Source of the DNA: Metridium senile
Lineage: Eukaryota > Cnidaria > Anthozoa > Actiniaria > Metridiidae
Assembly: GCA_949775045.1 (NCBI GenBank)
Contig: OX459100.1
Span: 5,208,136 to 5,272,135, forward strand
DNA: 64,000 bases
Reading direction: 5' to 3'
The translations under genes were made by a program, and so were the position numbers. Shown here in pieces: positions 10,962 to 24,301 of the stretch. Below the pieces are notes generated by a model. The model worked only from the letters and a program-made list of their open reading frames with translations, was not told where the DNA came from and ran no database searches. Numbering within the stretch: position 1 is the stretch's first letter; each line of letters opens with the position of its first letter.

Positions 10962-12478
10962 CTTGAAAAACCCACCCAAGTGGACTGGGACCCAAAGTAC
11001 ACAAGTGACCAAGCCTGTTTAATAAGCACAGGGAACCCGCATGCATTTGGAATAAATCAAACTGGTTTTCAAATTTTTGTTTATATTTGTTATTTGAATT
11101 TATTTTAGAATTACAGATTTACTTGTGCATCGAAATAAAACGCTTAATTTTAATAACTATTGTTCTTGTCCAGCTAGCCTCGTGTTCACGTTGAAACACA
11201 ACCGAGTTTTCACATGTATTTGAGGCTAGCTAGTCAAGAACAATAGTTATTAAAATTGAAGGCCATATTCCATTCGGTGTTTTATGTTGCAAGCTACATA
11301 AAATGTTTGTATAGCCAGACAAAAATAACTATTCAATAGATGGGTTTCATGTCACGCAATCAAATTTCTAACTTCAAAACTATGAACTCTACAATGTTGT
11401 GCTTTTGATATCGTTTATAGCTCCTCCATATTAAGTCTTAACAACAAATTTTATAAAAGTTCGTCATTTTGATCCAGAGATATCAGAAAAGCGATCTGCG
11501 TCACGCAATATCAGTCACGTATTTTGAAGAGTCAATATTTCGTAAAATTTTAGTGTTTTCACATTCTAATACAAGCCCACACGATGATTAAATAAACATT
11601 TAACTAAATAAATCACATTTTGGTTATCATTCTAGATCAGTTTGCGAGCTTTCGCGGGACTCGATAATTTGGCGGCCATATTGGGTAGCTTTGGGTCATA
11701 TTGGTGTACCTCCGAGGTACACCAACATGGCGGCGCCATACATTTTACTGTAAACAAGGCGCAAATTGAATCGCGTATATTGTTGGCGGAAACTGTCGGA
11801 TCGCGATGAAACTTGGCAATTTAACAGGGTTTGTAGTTCTCTTTCAGATAAACATAATGCCATTTTACTAGAGTGCATAGTTTTGAAATTAGAAAACTCA
11901 TGACGTCACATGAAATCGATCTATATTTAATTTATACTATTTAACTGGATATAAACGAAAGCATATTTGCAGCACGCTTAAAAATGCATATTCATATAAT
12001 ATTGATGCACGTTCCATATTAGCTAATCTTTAAAAAACTTATTCCTTCAGCAAGTTTCTACTGTAATTCCCTTGCTGATTCAGATACGAATGTAAATTGA
12101 CTGCTTAAAGGAGAACTACTTAAAACTGATACAACTACATTGTCTAAACCTAACAACAGTCCGTAATATAATTTATTATTTATTCGTTTAATATTCATTT
12201 AATAATTATTCATTCACCTATTTACTTATTTATTCATCCACGTGCAAATTAATTCATTCATTCACTCATTTATTCATTCACTGGGTCAAAAAAATTGCCT
12301 GTACGCGGGGTAGCACAAAAATGTCAATTTTGGCCATTTTTCAACATTTTTCAAAACATCCCTAAAACTATTCGATTGAAAGTCTCTCTATTATCTGATT
12401 AGTCTTACAGTAATTGCCAGTAAAAATTGATAAGTAAATCACAAGTTTGACTCGGTCAAAAATTTAAAATTTTTCCTG
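10962..12478. other. PIGT upstream region and intergenic DNA with small hairpins
   Basis: No gene is seen. An inverted repeat at 11146-11257 pairs AATTTTAATAACTATTGTTC with its mirror and has a GCTAGCCTC/GAGGCTAGC inner part. A 25-base hairpin at 11701-11725 (TTGGTGTACCTC, one central base, then its complement) sits next to AACATGGCGGCG. TATTC/CATT tracts lie at 12170-12285. The PIGT promoter should lie just above 10961. It has no obvious TATA box, and I cannot define its elements. Confidence 0.5.
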
Positions 12479-12870
12479 TACGTGTGGGTCGTCTTGGATG
12501 AAACTCCCTTGCAATCAGTGCGATATCAAATTGAATGCGCGAGTTGGCCCTACGTACTACCCACTGGGAATAAGAACAATAATATTAGCATAACAATAAA
12601 CCAGCCCTGAAAGACTAAAATTTTTTCAATTGTATAAATCGAGTGACGCTTAGTTAGTCTACGTACAGGAATTGCCATTTATAGCTTAGGGGCTGGTTCT
12701 CTCCTCCCTTCGGACGAGCTTAGTGTGGGGTCGGGAGTGCAGATATATTATCTTCTTTTTTTTTCTTCTTATAAAAACCGCCTTTCTCATTCGAAACGTT
12801 TACAAACTAAAATTATTTAACCTTTACATCCGATTTTGTATATATTTATTTATTTATTTATTTATTCATT
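12479..12870 (-). repeat. Diverged, inverted single relative of the satellite unit
   Basis: The reverse complement of this stretch aligns along about 400 bp with the part of the array unit that follows the TAAA tract. Matching landmarks include ACACGTGTGGGT-like sequence, TTATTCCCAGTGGG, GACTAACTAAGCGTCAC, CCAGCCCCTAAGCTATAAAT, CGTCCGAAGGGAGGAGAG and AAACGTTTCGAATGAGAAAG. Substitutions and small indels are frequent, whereas the array copies hardly differ from each other. It is probably an older member of the family from which the array unit arose. Confidence 0.85.
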
Positions 12871-13011
12871 CATTCATTCATTTATTTATTTATGAACAAT
12901 ACTTAAGCAGAGATGTCCAGTTCAGTATAGCTGGTTTAAATGGGGCTCTGCACAAAACATACATCTTTTATTTATTTTTTTTATTTTTGACTTTATTAGG
13001 GTGCTTAAACA
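12768..13011 (-). repeat. LINE-tail-associated direct repeat, copy A
   Basis: This segment recurs at 13567-13826 in the same orientation. Shared landmarks are AAACGTTTACAAACTAAAAT, a TTTA/TTCA tract, GAACAATACTTAAGCAGAGA, GGTTTAAATGGGGCTCTGCA and TTTTTGACTTTATT. On the minus strand it follows a retrotransposon C-terminal fragment, and its AATAAAGTCAAAAATAAAAA string looks like an A-rich LINE 3' end. Confidence 0.8.
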
Positions 13012-13104
13012 CATAAAGACCCATCACATTGCGTTAACATACATAAATATAGAACTATAACTATCAATTATTATGAATGTATATAGATAAATATATACTA
13101 ATGA

Positions 13105-13567
13105 AAATATAAGAACTGTGTTTATTTACAAAAAAGTGCCTGTTTAAAAGGCATCAAAGTTGAGATATTACGGATATTGGCAGGTAGGGAATTCCACGTT
13201 TTTGCCCCGTTGTAGCGAAACGAAGATTCAAGATTTTGCGAAGATTGGTACTAAGCAGTTCTTGCTAATGGTAAACGAAGCAGGTCTTTGCTTCTAGTAT
13301 TGTAATAATGGAATTGACTAGAAAACTAGGATCTCATTTAATAGGTTTGCCTTAGCCTGCGTCACATCCGGACTTTTTCTCGGTTAAAGTCCGTATGTGA
13401 CGCAGGCTAGTTTGCCTGGGCTAGATAATTTAGGCATTTGTATACCAGCATACAATTCTGCAGAAAATGTCTGCGAAGAGGGTGAGACGAAAGTAAGATT
13501 TAATTCATTTTGTCTGATTTTTCTGCCCTCAATAATTGCAGCAGCGCGCCTCTGTAACCTGTCTATA
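13105..13567 (-). pseudogene. Non-LTR retrotransposon ORF2 C-terminal remnant (CR1/Jockey/L2-like)
   Basis: On the minus strand near 13565, DRLQRRAAAIIE resembles the 'LQ..qnRAARII' motif downstream of the reverse transcriptase in CR1/Jockey/L2-type LINEs. Further on (13280-13130), LRLPLARTA, a stop, then FRYNGAKTWNSLPANIR and PFKQALF form the typical 'WNSLP..IR..FK..L' C-terminus. The frame is broken by a stop after LARTA, by frameshifts and by the insertion at 13353-13409. It is a 5'-truncated dead copy. The superfamily assignment rests on short motifs only. Confidence 0.8.
13353..13409. mobile_element. 57-bp palindromic mini-element with 8-bp target duplication
   Basis: The element is almost all inverted repeat: TAGCCTGCGTCACATCCGGA at the left is mirrored at the right with one mismatch, around a loop of about 9-10 bases. 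GTTTGCCT occurs directly before it (13345-13352) and directly after it (13410-13417). It is inserted in the LINE remnant, so it is younger than that fragment. Confidence 0.88.
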
Positions 13568-13826
13568 TTTTTCTTTTTTTCTGATAAAAACAGCCTTTCT
13601 TATTCAAAACGTTTACAAACTAAAATTATTTAACCTTTACATCCGATTTTGTATATATTTATATATTTATTTATTCATTCATTCATTCATGCGCTCATTT
13701 ATTTATTTATGAACAATACTTAAGCAGAGATGTCCAGTTTAGTATAGCTGGTTTAAATGGGGCTCTGCACAAAACATACATCTTTTATTTATTTTTTTTA
13801 TTTTTGACTTTATTCGGGTGCTTAAC
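13567..13826 (-). repeat. LINE-tail-associated direct repeat, copy B
   Basis: This is the second copy of the segment at 12768-13011. It ends at TTTTTGACTTTATTCGGGTG. On the minus strand it lies immediately upstream of the truncated LINE fragment. The arrangement could be two head-to-tail 5'-truncated insertions or a tandem duplication of the whole ~0.8-kb block. Confidence 0.8.
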
Positions 13827-13875
13827 CCTTATTGGAGTTTTTACTGTGTTTAAAAATCGATTTCTATTCTAAATA

Positions 13876-13997
13876 AGGCGTTGTCAGGGAAACTGTTGCT
13901 GTTTCGAACAACCGAGGGCTCAAGGTTTCCAGAAACGCCTTGATGATTTTAGCTCGTTCAATTCCTCATCCTTTTGACCCTGAATTGAGCTAAAATC
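13876..13997. repeat. Two adjacent fold-backs just left of the array
   Basis: AAGGCGTTGTCAGGGAAAC pairs imperfectly with GTTTCCAGAAACGCCTT (13925-13941). GATTTTAGCTC..TTCAATTC (13944-13963) pairs with GAATTGAGCTAAAATC (13982-13997). From here to 14293 the sequence is otherwise unremarkable. Confidence 0.5.
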
Positions 13998-14759
13998 CAG
14001 TTTATAAGTGTTTTTTTTTCCAGTCATTTGCTACTACAAGAGCTCCTAGTCATGCATCATTAAGTTTGTCTAGGTGGTAAAGACGCTCTTTTGGACGAAT
14101 TCAAAGGTGGAAGACGATTTTACAAGGAAAATAGCGCCAGCCGTTGTGTCCATTGACAGTGACGCCGTTGGAGTAAAATCGCTTTCCTGGTCGTCTTGTA
14201 GTAGATACCAAAACCAACCAAGGCAATTTTATTGAGTTTCGACTTGTAAAATGGCAATCGGTGCAATTTTTGTCCGGTTGGAGCGGGTGACTGAGCACTT
14301 ATAAGAAATATGTAAAGAATTGGGATCTGGTCCATGTGCTGTCGAAAATTTGCATAATTACCCATAATGCTTTTCGTTATTAAATGGAGAAACGAGTTTT
14401 TGCGGAAGGAGTCTAGAAGAAACGGCTATTGTGCGTCTCGTAGAAGGTGTTGGATCATAAAAAGTTAAGAAATCAAAAGAGCTGGGTCTGACGTGTTCTG
14501 AGAATGCCGAGTTTTGTTTTTTGAATGATATTTTTTGCACTAAATTTAGAGATGAAAAATAACGTTTACGGTGGTTGTTCTATGGCGCAAAAACGCACAC
14601 TTTAACGTTCACCTTAACACAAAGGACAGTAAATTTCACATTTTTGGATCTCAGATGATCAATTAAGTGTCAAATGATGCCGAACTTACCACGTAACACA
14701 GTCAATTAAATAATAAAGCCCGGACTCTCAAACCAAGAAAGCTAAAATTTTCAAAGTCA

Positions 14760-14777
14760 TCGGTGGAATTCCACCGA
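14760..14777. other. Perfect 18-bp palindrome of the satellite unit (copy 1 shown)
   Basis: TCGGTGGAATTCCACCGA is its own reverse complement. It lies 36 bp before the TAAA tract and is present in every full copy. In the terminal partial copy its left half is deleted. It could bind a dimeric protein or fold as a cruciform; that is inference. Confidence 0.9.
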
Positions 14778-14813
14778 GTTTTAACAGGGCCGTCACCAAA
14801 GGGTTAAATATTT

Positions 14814-14814
14814 A

Positions 14815-14909
<95 letters not shown>

Positions 14910-14912
14910 ATA
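14814..14912. repeat. (TAAA)n tract of the satellite unit (copy 1 shown)
   Basis: About 25 TAAA units without interruption. The equivalent tract in later copies grows to about 30-31 units in the array centre and up to about 39 units near 48960-49113. It accounts for almost all the length differences between copies. Confidence 0.97.
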
Positions 14913-15975
14913 TCTACAACATGGGATGTAAGAGTTAAATAATTTTAGTTTGTAAACGTTTCGAATGAGAAAGGCTGTTTTTATCAGAAAAAGAAAAGAA
15001 AAAATTAAAAAAAAAGAATAACTCACGCGCTCTCCGTTCCCCACACCCAGCTCGTCCGAAGGGAGGAGAGAACCAGCCCCTAAGCTATAAATGGTAATTC
15101 CTATACGTAGACTAACTAAGCGTCACACGATTTATACAATTGAAAAATCCTAGTCTTTCAGGGCAGGTTTATTGTTATGCTAATCTTATTGTTCTTATTC
15201 CCAGTGGGGAGTAGGGTCAAGTCGCGCATGCGGATTCAATGTGATATATGTGATATCGCATTGCAAGCGAGTTTCATCCAAGACAACCCACACGTTGTAG
15301 GGGGTGCTTGTTTTATGCTTCGGATGGCACGTAAGACTGATGCATGTATCACTTTGTATTTAATACTGAGTGATACTTCCAATTGTTGATTATTGCTCTT
15401 GCGTTTGAAATGCATGGATGCAGTATGACACTAGGAAAGAGCACCTAGACAGGTAGCACTTATAAGAAATATGTAAAGAATTGGGATCTGGTCCATGTGC
15501 TGTCGAAAATTTGCATAATTACCCATAATGCTTTTCGTTATTAAATGGAGAAACGAGTTTTTGCGGAAGGAGTCTAGAAGAAACGGCTATTGTGCGTCTC
15601 GTAGAAGGTGTTGGATCATAAAAAGTTAAGAAATCAAAAGAGCTGGGTCTGACGTGTTCTGAGAATGCCGAGTTTTGTTTTTTGAATGATATTTTTTGCA
15701 CTAAATTTAGAGATGAAAAATAACGTTTACGGTGGTTGTTCTATGGCGCAAAAACGCACACTTTAACGTTCACCTTAACACAAAGGACAGTAAATTTCAC
15801 ATTTTTGGATCTCAGATGATCAATTAAGTGTCAAATGATGCCGAACTTACCACGTAACACAGTCAATTAAATAATAAAGCCCGGACTCTCAAACCAAGAA
15901 AGCTAAAATTTTCAAAGTCATCGGTGGAATTCCACCGAGTTTTAACAGGGCCGTCACCAAAGGGTTAAATATTTA

Positions 15976-16074
<99 letters not shown>

Positions 16075-17140
16075 ATATCTACAACATGGGATGTAAGAGT
16101 TAAATAATTTTAGTTTGTAAACGTTTCGAATGAGAAAGGCTGTTTTTATCAGAAAAAGAAAAGAAAAAATTAAAAAAAAAGAATAACTCACGCGCTCTCC
16201 GTTCCCCACACCCAGCTCGTCCGAAGGGAGGAGAGAACCAGCCCCTAAGCTATAAATGGTAATTCCTATACGTAGACTAACTAAGCGTCACACGATTTAT
16301 ACAATTGAAAAATCCTAGTCTTTCAGGGCAGGTTTATTGTTATGCTAATCTTATTGTTCTTATTCCCAGTGGGGAGTAGGGTCAAGTCGCGCATGCGGAT
16401 TCAATGTGATATATGTGATATCGCATTGCAAGCGAGTTTCATCCAAGACAACCCACACGTTGTAGGGGGTGCTTGTTTTATGCTTCGGATGGCACGTAAG
16501 ACTGATGCATGTATCACTTTGTATTTAATACTGAGTGATACTTCCAATTGTTGATTATTGCTCTTGCGTTTGAAATGCATGGATGCAGTATGACACTAGG
16601 AAAGAGCACCTAGACAGGTAGCACTTATAAGAAATATGTAAAGAATTGGGATCTGGTCCATGTGCTGTCGAAAATTTGCATAATTACCCATAATGCTTTT
16701 CGTTATTAAATGGAGAAACGAGTTTTTGCGGAAGGAGTCTAGAAGAAACGGCTATTGTGCGTCTCGTAGAAGGTGTTGGATCATAAAAAGTTAAGAAATC
16801 AAAAGAGCTGGGTCTGACGTGTTCTGAGAATGCCGAGTTTTGTTTTTTGAATGATATTTTTTGCACTAAATTTAGAGATGAAAAATAACGTTTACGGTGG
16901 TTGTTCTATGGCGCAAAAACGCACACTTTAACGTTCACCTTAACACAAAGGACAGTAAATTTCACATTTTTGGATCTCAGATGATCAATTAAGTGTCAAA
17001 TGATGCCGAACTTACCACGTAACACAGTCAATTAAATAATAAAGCCCGGACTCTCAAACCAAGAAAGCTAAAATTTTCAAAGTCATCGGTGGAATTCCAC
17101 CGAGTTTTAACAGGGCCGTCACCAAAGGGTTAAATATTTA

Positions 17141-17235
<95 letters not shown>

Positions 17236-18301
17236 ATATCTACAACATGGGATGTAAGAGTTAAATAATTTTAGTTTGTAAACGTTTCGAATGAGAAAGG
17301 CTGTTTTTATCAGAAAAAGAAAAGAAAAAATTAAAAAAAAAGAATAACTCACGCGCTCTCCGTTCCCCACACCCAGCTCGTCCGAAGGGAGGAGAGAACC
17401 AGCCCCTAAGCTATAAATGGTAATTCCTATACGTAGACTAACTAAGCGTCACACGATTTATACAATTGAAAAATCCTAGTCTTTCAGGGCAGGTTTATTG
17501 TTATGCTAATCTTATTGTTCTTATTCCCAGTGGGGAGTAGGGTCAAGTCGCGCATGCGGATTCAATGTGATATATGTGATATCGCATTGCAAGCGAGTTT
17601 CATCCAAGACAACCCACACGTTGTAGGGGGTGCTTGTTTTATGCTTCGGATGGCACGTAAGACTGATGCATGTATCACTTTGTATTTAATACTGAGTGAT
17701 ACTTCCAATTGTTGATTATTGCTCTTGCGTTTGAAATGCATGGATGCAGTATGACACTAGGAAAGAGCACCTAGACAGGTAGCACTTATAAGAAATATGT
17801 AAAGAATTGGGATCTGGTCCATGTGCTGTCGAAAATTTGCATAATTACCCATAATGCTTTTCGTTATTAAATGGAGAAACGAGTTTTTGCGGAAGGAGTC
17901 TAGAAGAAACGGCTATTGTGCGTCTCGTAGAAGGTGTTGGATCATAAAAAGTTAAGAAATCAAAAGAGCTGGGTCTGACGTGTTCTGAGAATGCCGAGTT
18001 TTGTTTTTTGAATGATATTTTTTGCACTAAATTTAGAGATGAAAAATAACGTTTACGGTGGTTGTTCTATGGCGCAAAAACGCACACTTTAACGTTCACC
18101 TTAACACAAAGGACAGTAAATTTCACATTTTTGGATCTCAGATGATCAATTAAGTGTCAAATGATGCCGAACTTACCACGTAACACAGTCAATTAAATAA
18201 TAAAGCCCGGACTCTCAAACCAAGAAAGCTAAAATTTTCAAAGTCATCGGTGGAATTCCACCGAGTTTTAACAGGGCCGTCACCAAAGGGTTAAATATTT
18301 A

Positions 18302-18400
<99 letters not shown>

Positions 18401-19466
18401 ATATCTACAACATGGGATGTAAGAGTTAAATAATTTTAGTTTGTAAACGTTTCGAATGAGAAAGGCTGTTTTTATCAGAAAAAGAAAAGAAAAAATTAAA
18501 AAAAAAGAATAACTCACGCGCTCTCCGTTCCCCACACCCAGCTCGTCCGAAGGGAGGAGAGAACCAGCCCCTAAGCTATAAATGGTAATTCCTATACGTA
18601 GACTAACTAAGCGTCACACGATTTATACAATTGAAAAATCCTAGTCTTTCAGGGCAGGTTTATTGTTATGCTAATCTTATTGTTCTTATTCCCAGTGGGG
18701 AGTAGGGTCAAGTCGCGCATGCGGATTCAATGTGATATATGTGATATCGCATTGCAAGCGAGTTTCATCCAAGACAACCCACACGTTGTAGGGGGTGCTT
18801 GTTTTATGCTTCGGATGGCACGTAAGACTGATGCATGTATCACTTTGTATTTAATACTGAGTGATACTTCCAATTGTTGATTATTGCTCTTGCGTTTGAA
18901 ATGCATGGATGCAGTATGACACTAGGAAAGAGCACCTAGACAGGTAGCACTTATAAGAAATATGTAAAGAATTGGGATCTGGTCCATGTGCTGTCGAAAA
19001 TTTGCATAATTACCCATAATGCTTTTCGTTATTAAATGGAGAAACGAGTTTTTGCGGAAGGAGTCTAGAAGAAACGGCTATTGTGCGTCTCGTAGAAGGT
19101 GTTGGATCATAAAAAGTTAAGAAATCAAAAGAGCTGGGTCTGACGTGTTCTGAGAATGCCGAGTTTTGTTTTTTGAATGATATTTTTTGCACTAAATTTA
19201 GAGATGAAAAATAACGTTTACGGTGGTTGTTCTATGGCGCAAAAACGCACACTTTAACGTTCACCTTAACACAAAGGACAGTAAATTTCACATTTTTGGA
19301 TCTCAGATGATCAATTAAGTGTCAAATGATGCCGAACTTACCACGTAACACAGTCAATTAAATAATAAAGCCCGGACTCTCAAACCAAGAAAGCTAAAAT
19401 TTTCAAAGTCATCGGTGGAATTCCACCGAGTTTTAACAGGGCCGTCACCAAAGGGTTAAATATTTA

Positions 19467-19565
<99 letters not shown>

Positions 19566-20631
19566 ATATCTACAACATGGGATGTAAGAGTTAAATAATT
19601 TTAGTTTGTAAACGTTTCGAATGAGAAAGGCTGTTTTTATCAGAAAAAGAAAAGAAAAAATTAAAAAAAAAGAATAACTCACGCGCTCTCCGTTCCCCAC
19701 ACCCAGCTCGTCCGAAGGGAGGAGAGAACCAGCCCCTAAGCTATAAATGGTAATTCCTATACGTAGACTAACTAAGCGTCACACGATTTATACAATTGAA
19801 AAATCCTAGTCTTTCAGGGCAGGTTTATTGTTATGCTAATCTTATTGTTCTTATTCCCAGTGGGGAGTAGGGTCAAGTCGCGCATGCGGATTCAATGTGA
19901 TATATGTGATATCGCATTGCAAGCGAGTTTCATCCAAGACAACCCACACGTTGTAGGGGGTGCTTGTTTTATGCTTCGGATGGCACGTAAGACTGATGCA
20001 TGTATCACTTTGTATTTAATACTGAGTGATACTTCCAATTGTTGATTATTGCTCTTGCGTTTGAAATGCATGGATGCAGTATGACACTAGGAAAGAGCAC
20101 CTAGACAGGTAGCACTTATAAGAAATATGTAAAGAATTGGGATCTGGTCCATGTGCTGTCGAAAATTTGCATAATTACCCATAATGCTTTTCGTTATTAA
20201 ATGGAGAAACGAGTTTTTGCGGAAGGAGTCTAGAAGAAACGGCTATTGTGCGTCTCGTAGAAGGTGTTGGATCATAAAAAGTTAAGAAATCAAAAGAGCT
20301 GGGTCTGACGTGTTCTGAGAATGCCGAGTTTTGTTTTTTGAATGATATTTTTTGCACTAAATTTAGAGATGAAAAATAACGTTTACGGTGGTTGTTCTAT
20401 GGCGCAAAAACGCACACTTTAACGTTCACCTTAACACAAAGGACAGTAAATTTCACATTTTTGGATCTCAGATGATCAATTAAGTGTCAAATGATGCCGA
20501 ACTTACCACGTAACACAGTCAATTAAATAATAAAGCCCGGACTCTCAAACCAAGAAAGCTAAAATTTTCAAAGTCATCGGTGGAATTCCACCGAGTTTTA
20601 ACAGGGCCGTCACCAAAGGGTTAAATATTTA

Positions 20632-20750
<119 letters not shown>

Positions 20751-21816
20751 ATATCTACAACATGGGATGTAAGAGTTAAATAATTTTAGTTTGTAAACGT
20801 TTCGAATGAGAAAGGCTGTTTTTATCAGAAAAAGAAAAGAAAAAATTAAAAAAAAAGAATAACTCACGCGCTCTCCGTTCCCCACACCCAGCTCGTCCGA
20901 AGGGAGGAGAGAACCAGCCCCTAAGCTATAAATGGTAATTCCTATACGTAGACTAACTAAGCGTCACACGATTTATACAATTGAAAAATCCTAGTCTTTC
21001 AGGGCAGGTTTATTGTTATGCTAATCTTATTGTTCTTATTCCCAGTGGGGAGTAGGGTCAAGTCGCGCATGCGGATTCAATGTGATATATGTGATATCGC
21101 ATTGCAAGCGAGTTTCATCCAAGACAACCCACACGTTGTAGGGGGTGCTTGTTTTATGCTTCGGATGGCACGTAAGACTGATGCATGTATCACTTTGTAT
21201 TTAATACTGAGTGATACTTCCAATTGTTGATTATTGCTCTTGCGTTTGAAATGCATGGATGCAGTATGACACTAGGAAAGAGCACCTAGACAGGTAGCAC
21301 TTATAAGAAATATGTAAAGAATTGGGATCTGGTCCATGTGCTGTCGAAAATTTGCATAATTACCCATAATGCTTTTCGTTATTAAATGGAGAAACGAGTT
21401 TTTGCGGAAGGAGTCTAGAAGAAACGGCTATTGTGCGTCTCGTAGAAGGTGTTGGATCATAAAAAGTTAAGAAATCAAAAGAGCTGGGTCTGACGTGTTC
21501 TGAGAATGCCGAGTTTTGTTTTTTGAATGATATTTTTTGCACTAAATTTAGAGATGAAAAATAACGTTTACGGTGGTTGTTCTATGGCGCAAAAACGCAC
21601 ACTTTAACGTTCACCTTAACACAAAGGACAGTAAATTTCACATTTTTGGATCTCAGATGATCAATTAAGTGTCAAATGATGCCGAACTTACCACGTAACA
21701 CAGTCAATTAAATAATAAAGCCCGGACTCTCAAACCAAGAAAGCTAAAATTTTCAAAGTCATCGGTGGAATTCCACCGAGTTTTAACAGGGCCGTCACCA
21801 AAGGGTTAAATATTTA

Positions 21817-21931
<115 letters not shown>

Positions 21932-22997
21932 ATATCTACAACATGGGATGTAAGAGTTAAATAATTTTAGTTTGTAAACGTTTCGAATGAGAAAGGCTGT
22001 TTTTATCAGAAAAAGAAAAGAAAAAATTAAAAAAAAAGAATAACTCACGCGCTCTCCGTTCCCCACACCCAGCTCGTCCGAAGGGAGGAGAGAACCAGCC
22101 CCTAAGCTATAAATGGTAATTCCTATACGTAGACTAACTAAGCGTCACACGATTTATACAATTGAAAAATCCTAGTCTTTCAGGGCAGGTTTATTGTTAT
22201 GCTAATCTTATTGTTCTTATTCCCAGTGGGGAGTAGGGTCAAGTCGCGCATGCGGATTCAATGTGATATATGTGATATCGCATTGCAAGCGAGTTTCATC
22301 CAAGACAACCCACACGTTGTAGGGGGTGCTTGTTTTATGCTTCGGATGGCACGTAAGACTGATGTATGTATCACTTTGTATTTAATACTGAGTGATACTT
22401 CCAATTGTTGATTATTGCTCTTGCGTTTGAAATGCATGGATGCAGTATGACACTAGGAAAGAGCACCTAGACAGGTAGCACTTATAAGAAATATGTAAAG
22501 AATTGGGATCTGGTCCATGTGCTGTCGAAAATTTGCATAATTACCCATAATGCTTTTCGTTATTAAATGGAGAAACGAGTTTTTGCGGAAGGAGTCTAGA
22601 AGAAACGGCTATTGTGCGTCTCGTAGAAGGTGTTGGATCATAAAAAGTTAAGAAATCAAAAGAGCTGGGTCTGACGTGTTCTGAGAATGCCGAGTTTTGT
22701 TTTTTGAATGATATTTTTTGCACTAAATTTAGAGATGAAAAATAACGTTTACGGTGGTTGTTCTATGGCGCAAAAACGCACACTTTAACGTTCACCTTAA
22801 CACAAAGGACAGTAAATTTCACATTTTTGGATCTCAGATGATCAATTAAGTGTCAAATGATGCCGAACTTACCACGTAACACAGTCAATTAAATAATAAA
22901 GCCCGGACTCTCAAACCAAGAAAGCTAAAATTTTCAAAGTCATCGGTGGAATTCCACCGAGTTTTAACAGGGCCGTCACCAAAGGGTTAAATATTTA

Positions 22998-23116
<119 letters not shown>

Positions 23117-24182
23117 ATATCTACAACATGGGATGTAAGAGTTAAATAATTTTAGTTTGTAAACGTTTCGAATGAGAAAGGCTGTTTTTATCAGAAAAAG
23201 AAAAGAAAAAATTAAAAAAAAAGAATAACTCACGCGCTCTCCGTTCCCCACACCCAGCTCGTCCGAAGGGAGGAGAGAACCAGCCCCTAAGCTATAAATG
23301 GTAATTCCTATACGTAGACTAACTAAGCGTCACACGATTTATACAATTGAAAAATCCTAGTCTTTCAGGGCAGGTTTATTGTTATGCTAATCTTATTGTT
23401 CTTATTCCCAGTGGGGAGTAGGGTCAAGTCGCGCATGCGGATTCAATGTGATATATGTGATATCGCATTGCAAGCGAGTTTCATCCAAGACAACCCACAC
23501 GTTGTAGGGGGTGCTTGTTTTATGCTTCGGATGGCACGTAAGACTGATGCATGTATCACTTTGTATTTAATACTGAGTGATACTTCCAATTGTTGATTAT
23601 TGCTCTTGCGTTTGAAATGCATGGATGCAGTATGACACTAGGAAAGAGCACCTAGACAGGTAGCACTTATAAGAAATATGTAAAGAATTGGGATCTGGTC
23701 CATGTGCTGTCGAAAATTTGCATAATTACCCATAATGCTTTTCGTTATTAAATGGAGAAACGAGTTTTTGCGGAAGGAGTCTAGAAGAAACGGCTATTGT
23801 GCGTCTCGTAGAAGGTGTTGGATCATAAAAAGTTAAGAAATCAAAAGAGCTGGGTCTGACGTGTTCTGAGAATGCCGAGTTTTGTTTTTTGAATGATATT
23901 TTTTGCACTAAATTTAGAGATGAAAAATAACGTTTACGGTGGTTGTTCTATGGCGCAAAAACGCACACTTTAACGTTCACCTTAACACAAAGGACAGTAA
24001 ATTTCACATTTTTGGATCTCAGATGATCAATTAAGTGTCAAATGATGCCGAACTTACCACGTAACACAGTCAATTAAATAATAAAGCCCGGACTCTCAAA
24101 CCAAGAAAGCTAAAATTTTCAAAGTCATCGGTGGAATTCCACCGAGTTTTAACAGGGCCGTCACCAAAGGGTTAAATATTTA

Positions 24183-24301
<119 letters not shown>

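Noticed and set aside
11696..11878. 60-codon minus-strand frame beside a hairpin
   Set aside because: No similarity recognised, and it overlaps palindromic intergenic DNA above the PIGT start.
14670..14710. Spliced-leader RNA gene suspected from a CGTG|GTAAGT donor on the minus strand of each unit (14689)
   Set aside because: No Sm-binding site or stem-loops follow at the usual distance, and a single donor-like string is expected by chance in a 1.2-kb unit.
15301..15345. U6 snRNA-like string (GTGCTTG ... GCTTCGG ... GGCAC) in each satellite unit
   Set aside because: Only scattered short matches exist. The conserved ACAGAGA and AGATTAGCATGG parts of U6 and a terminal T-run are absent.
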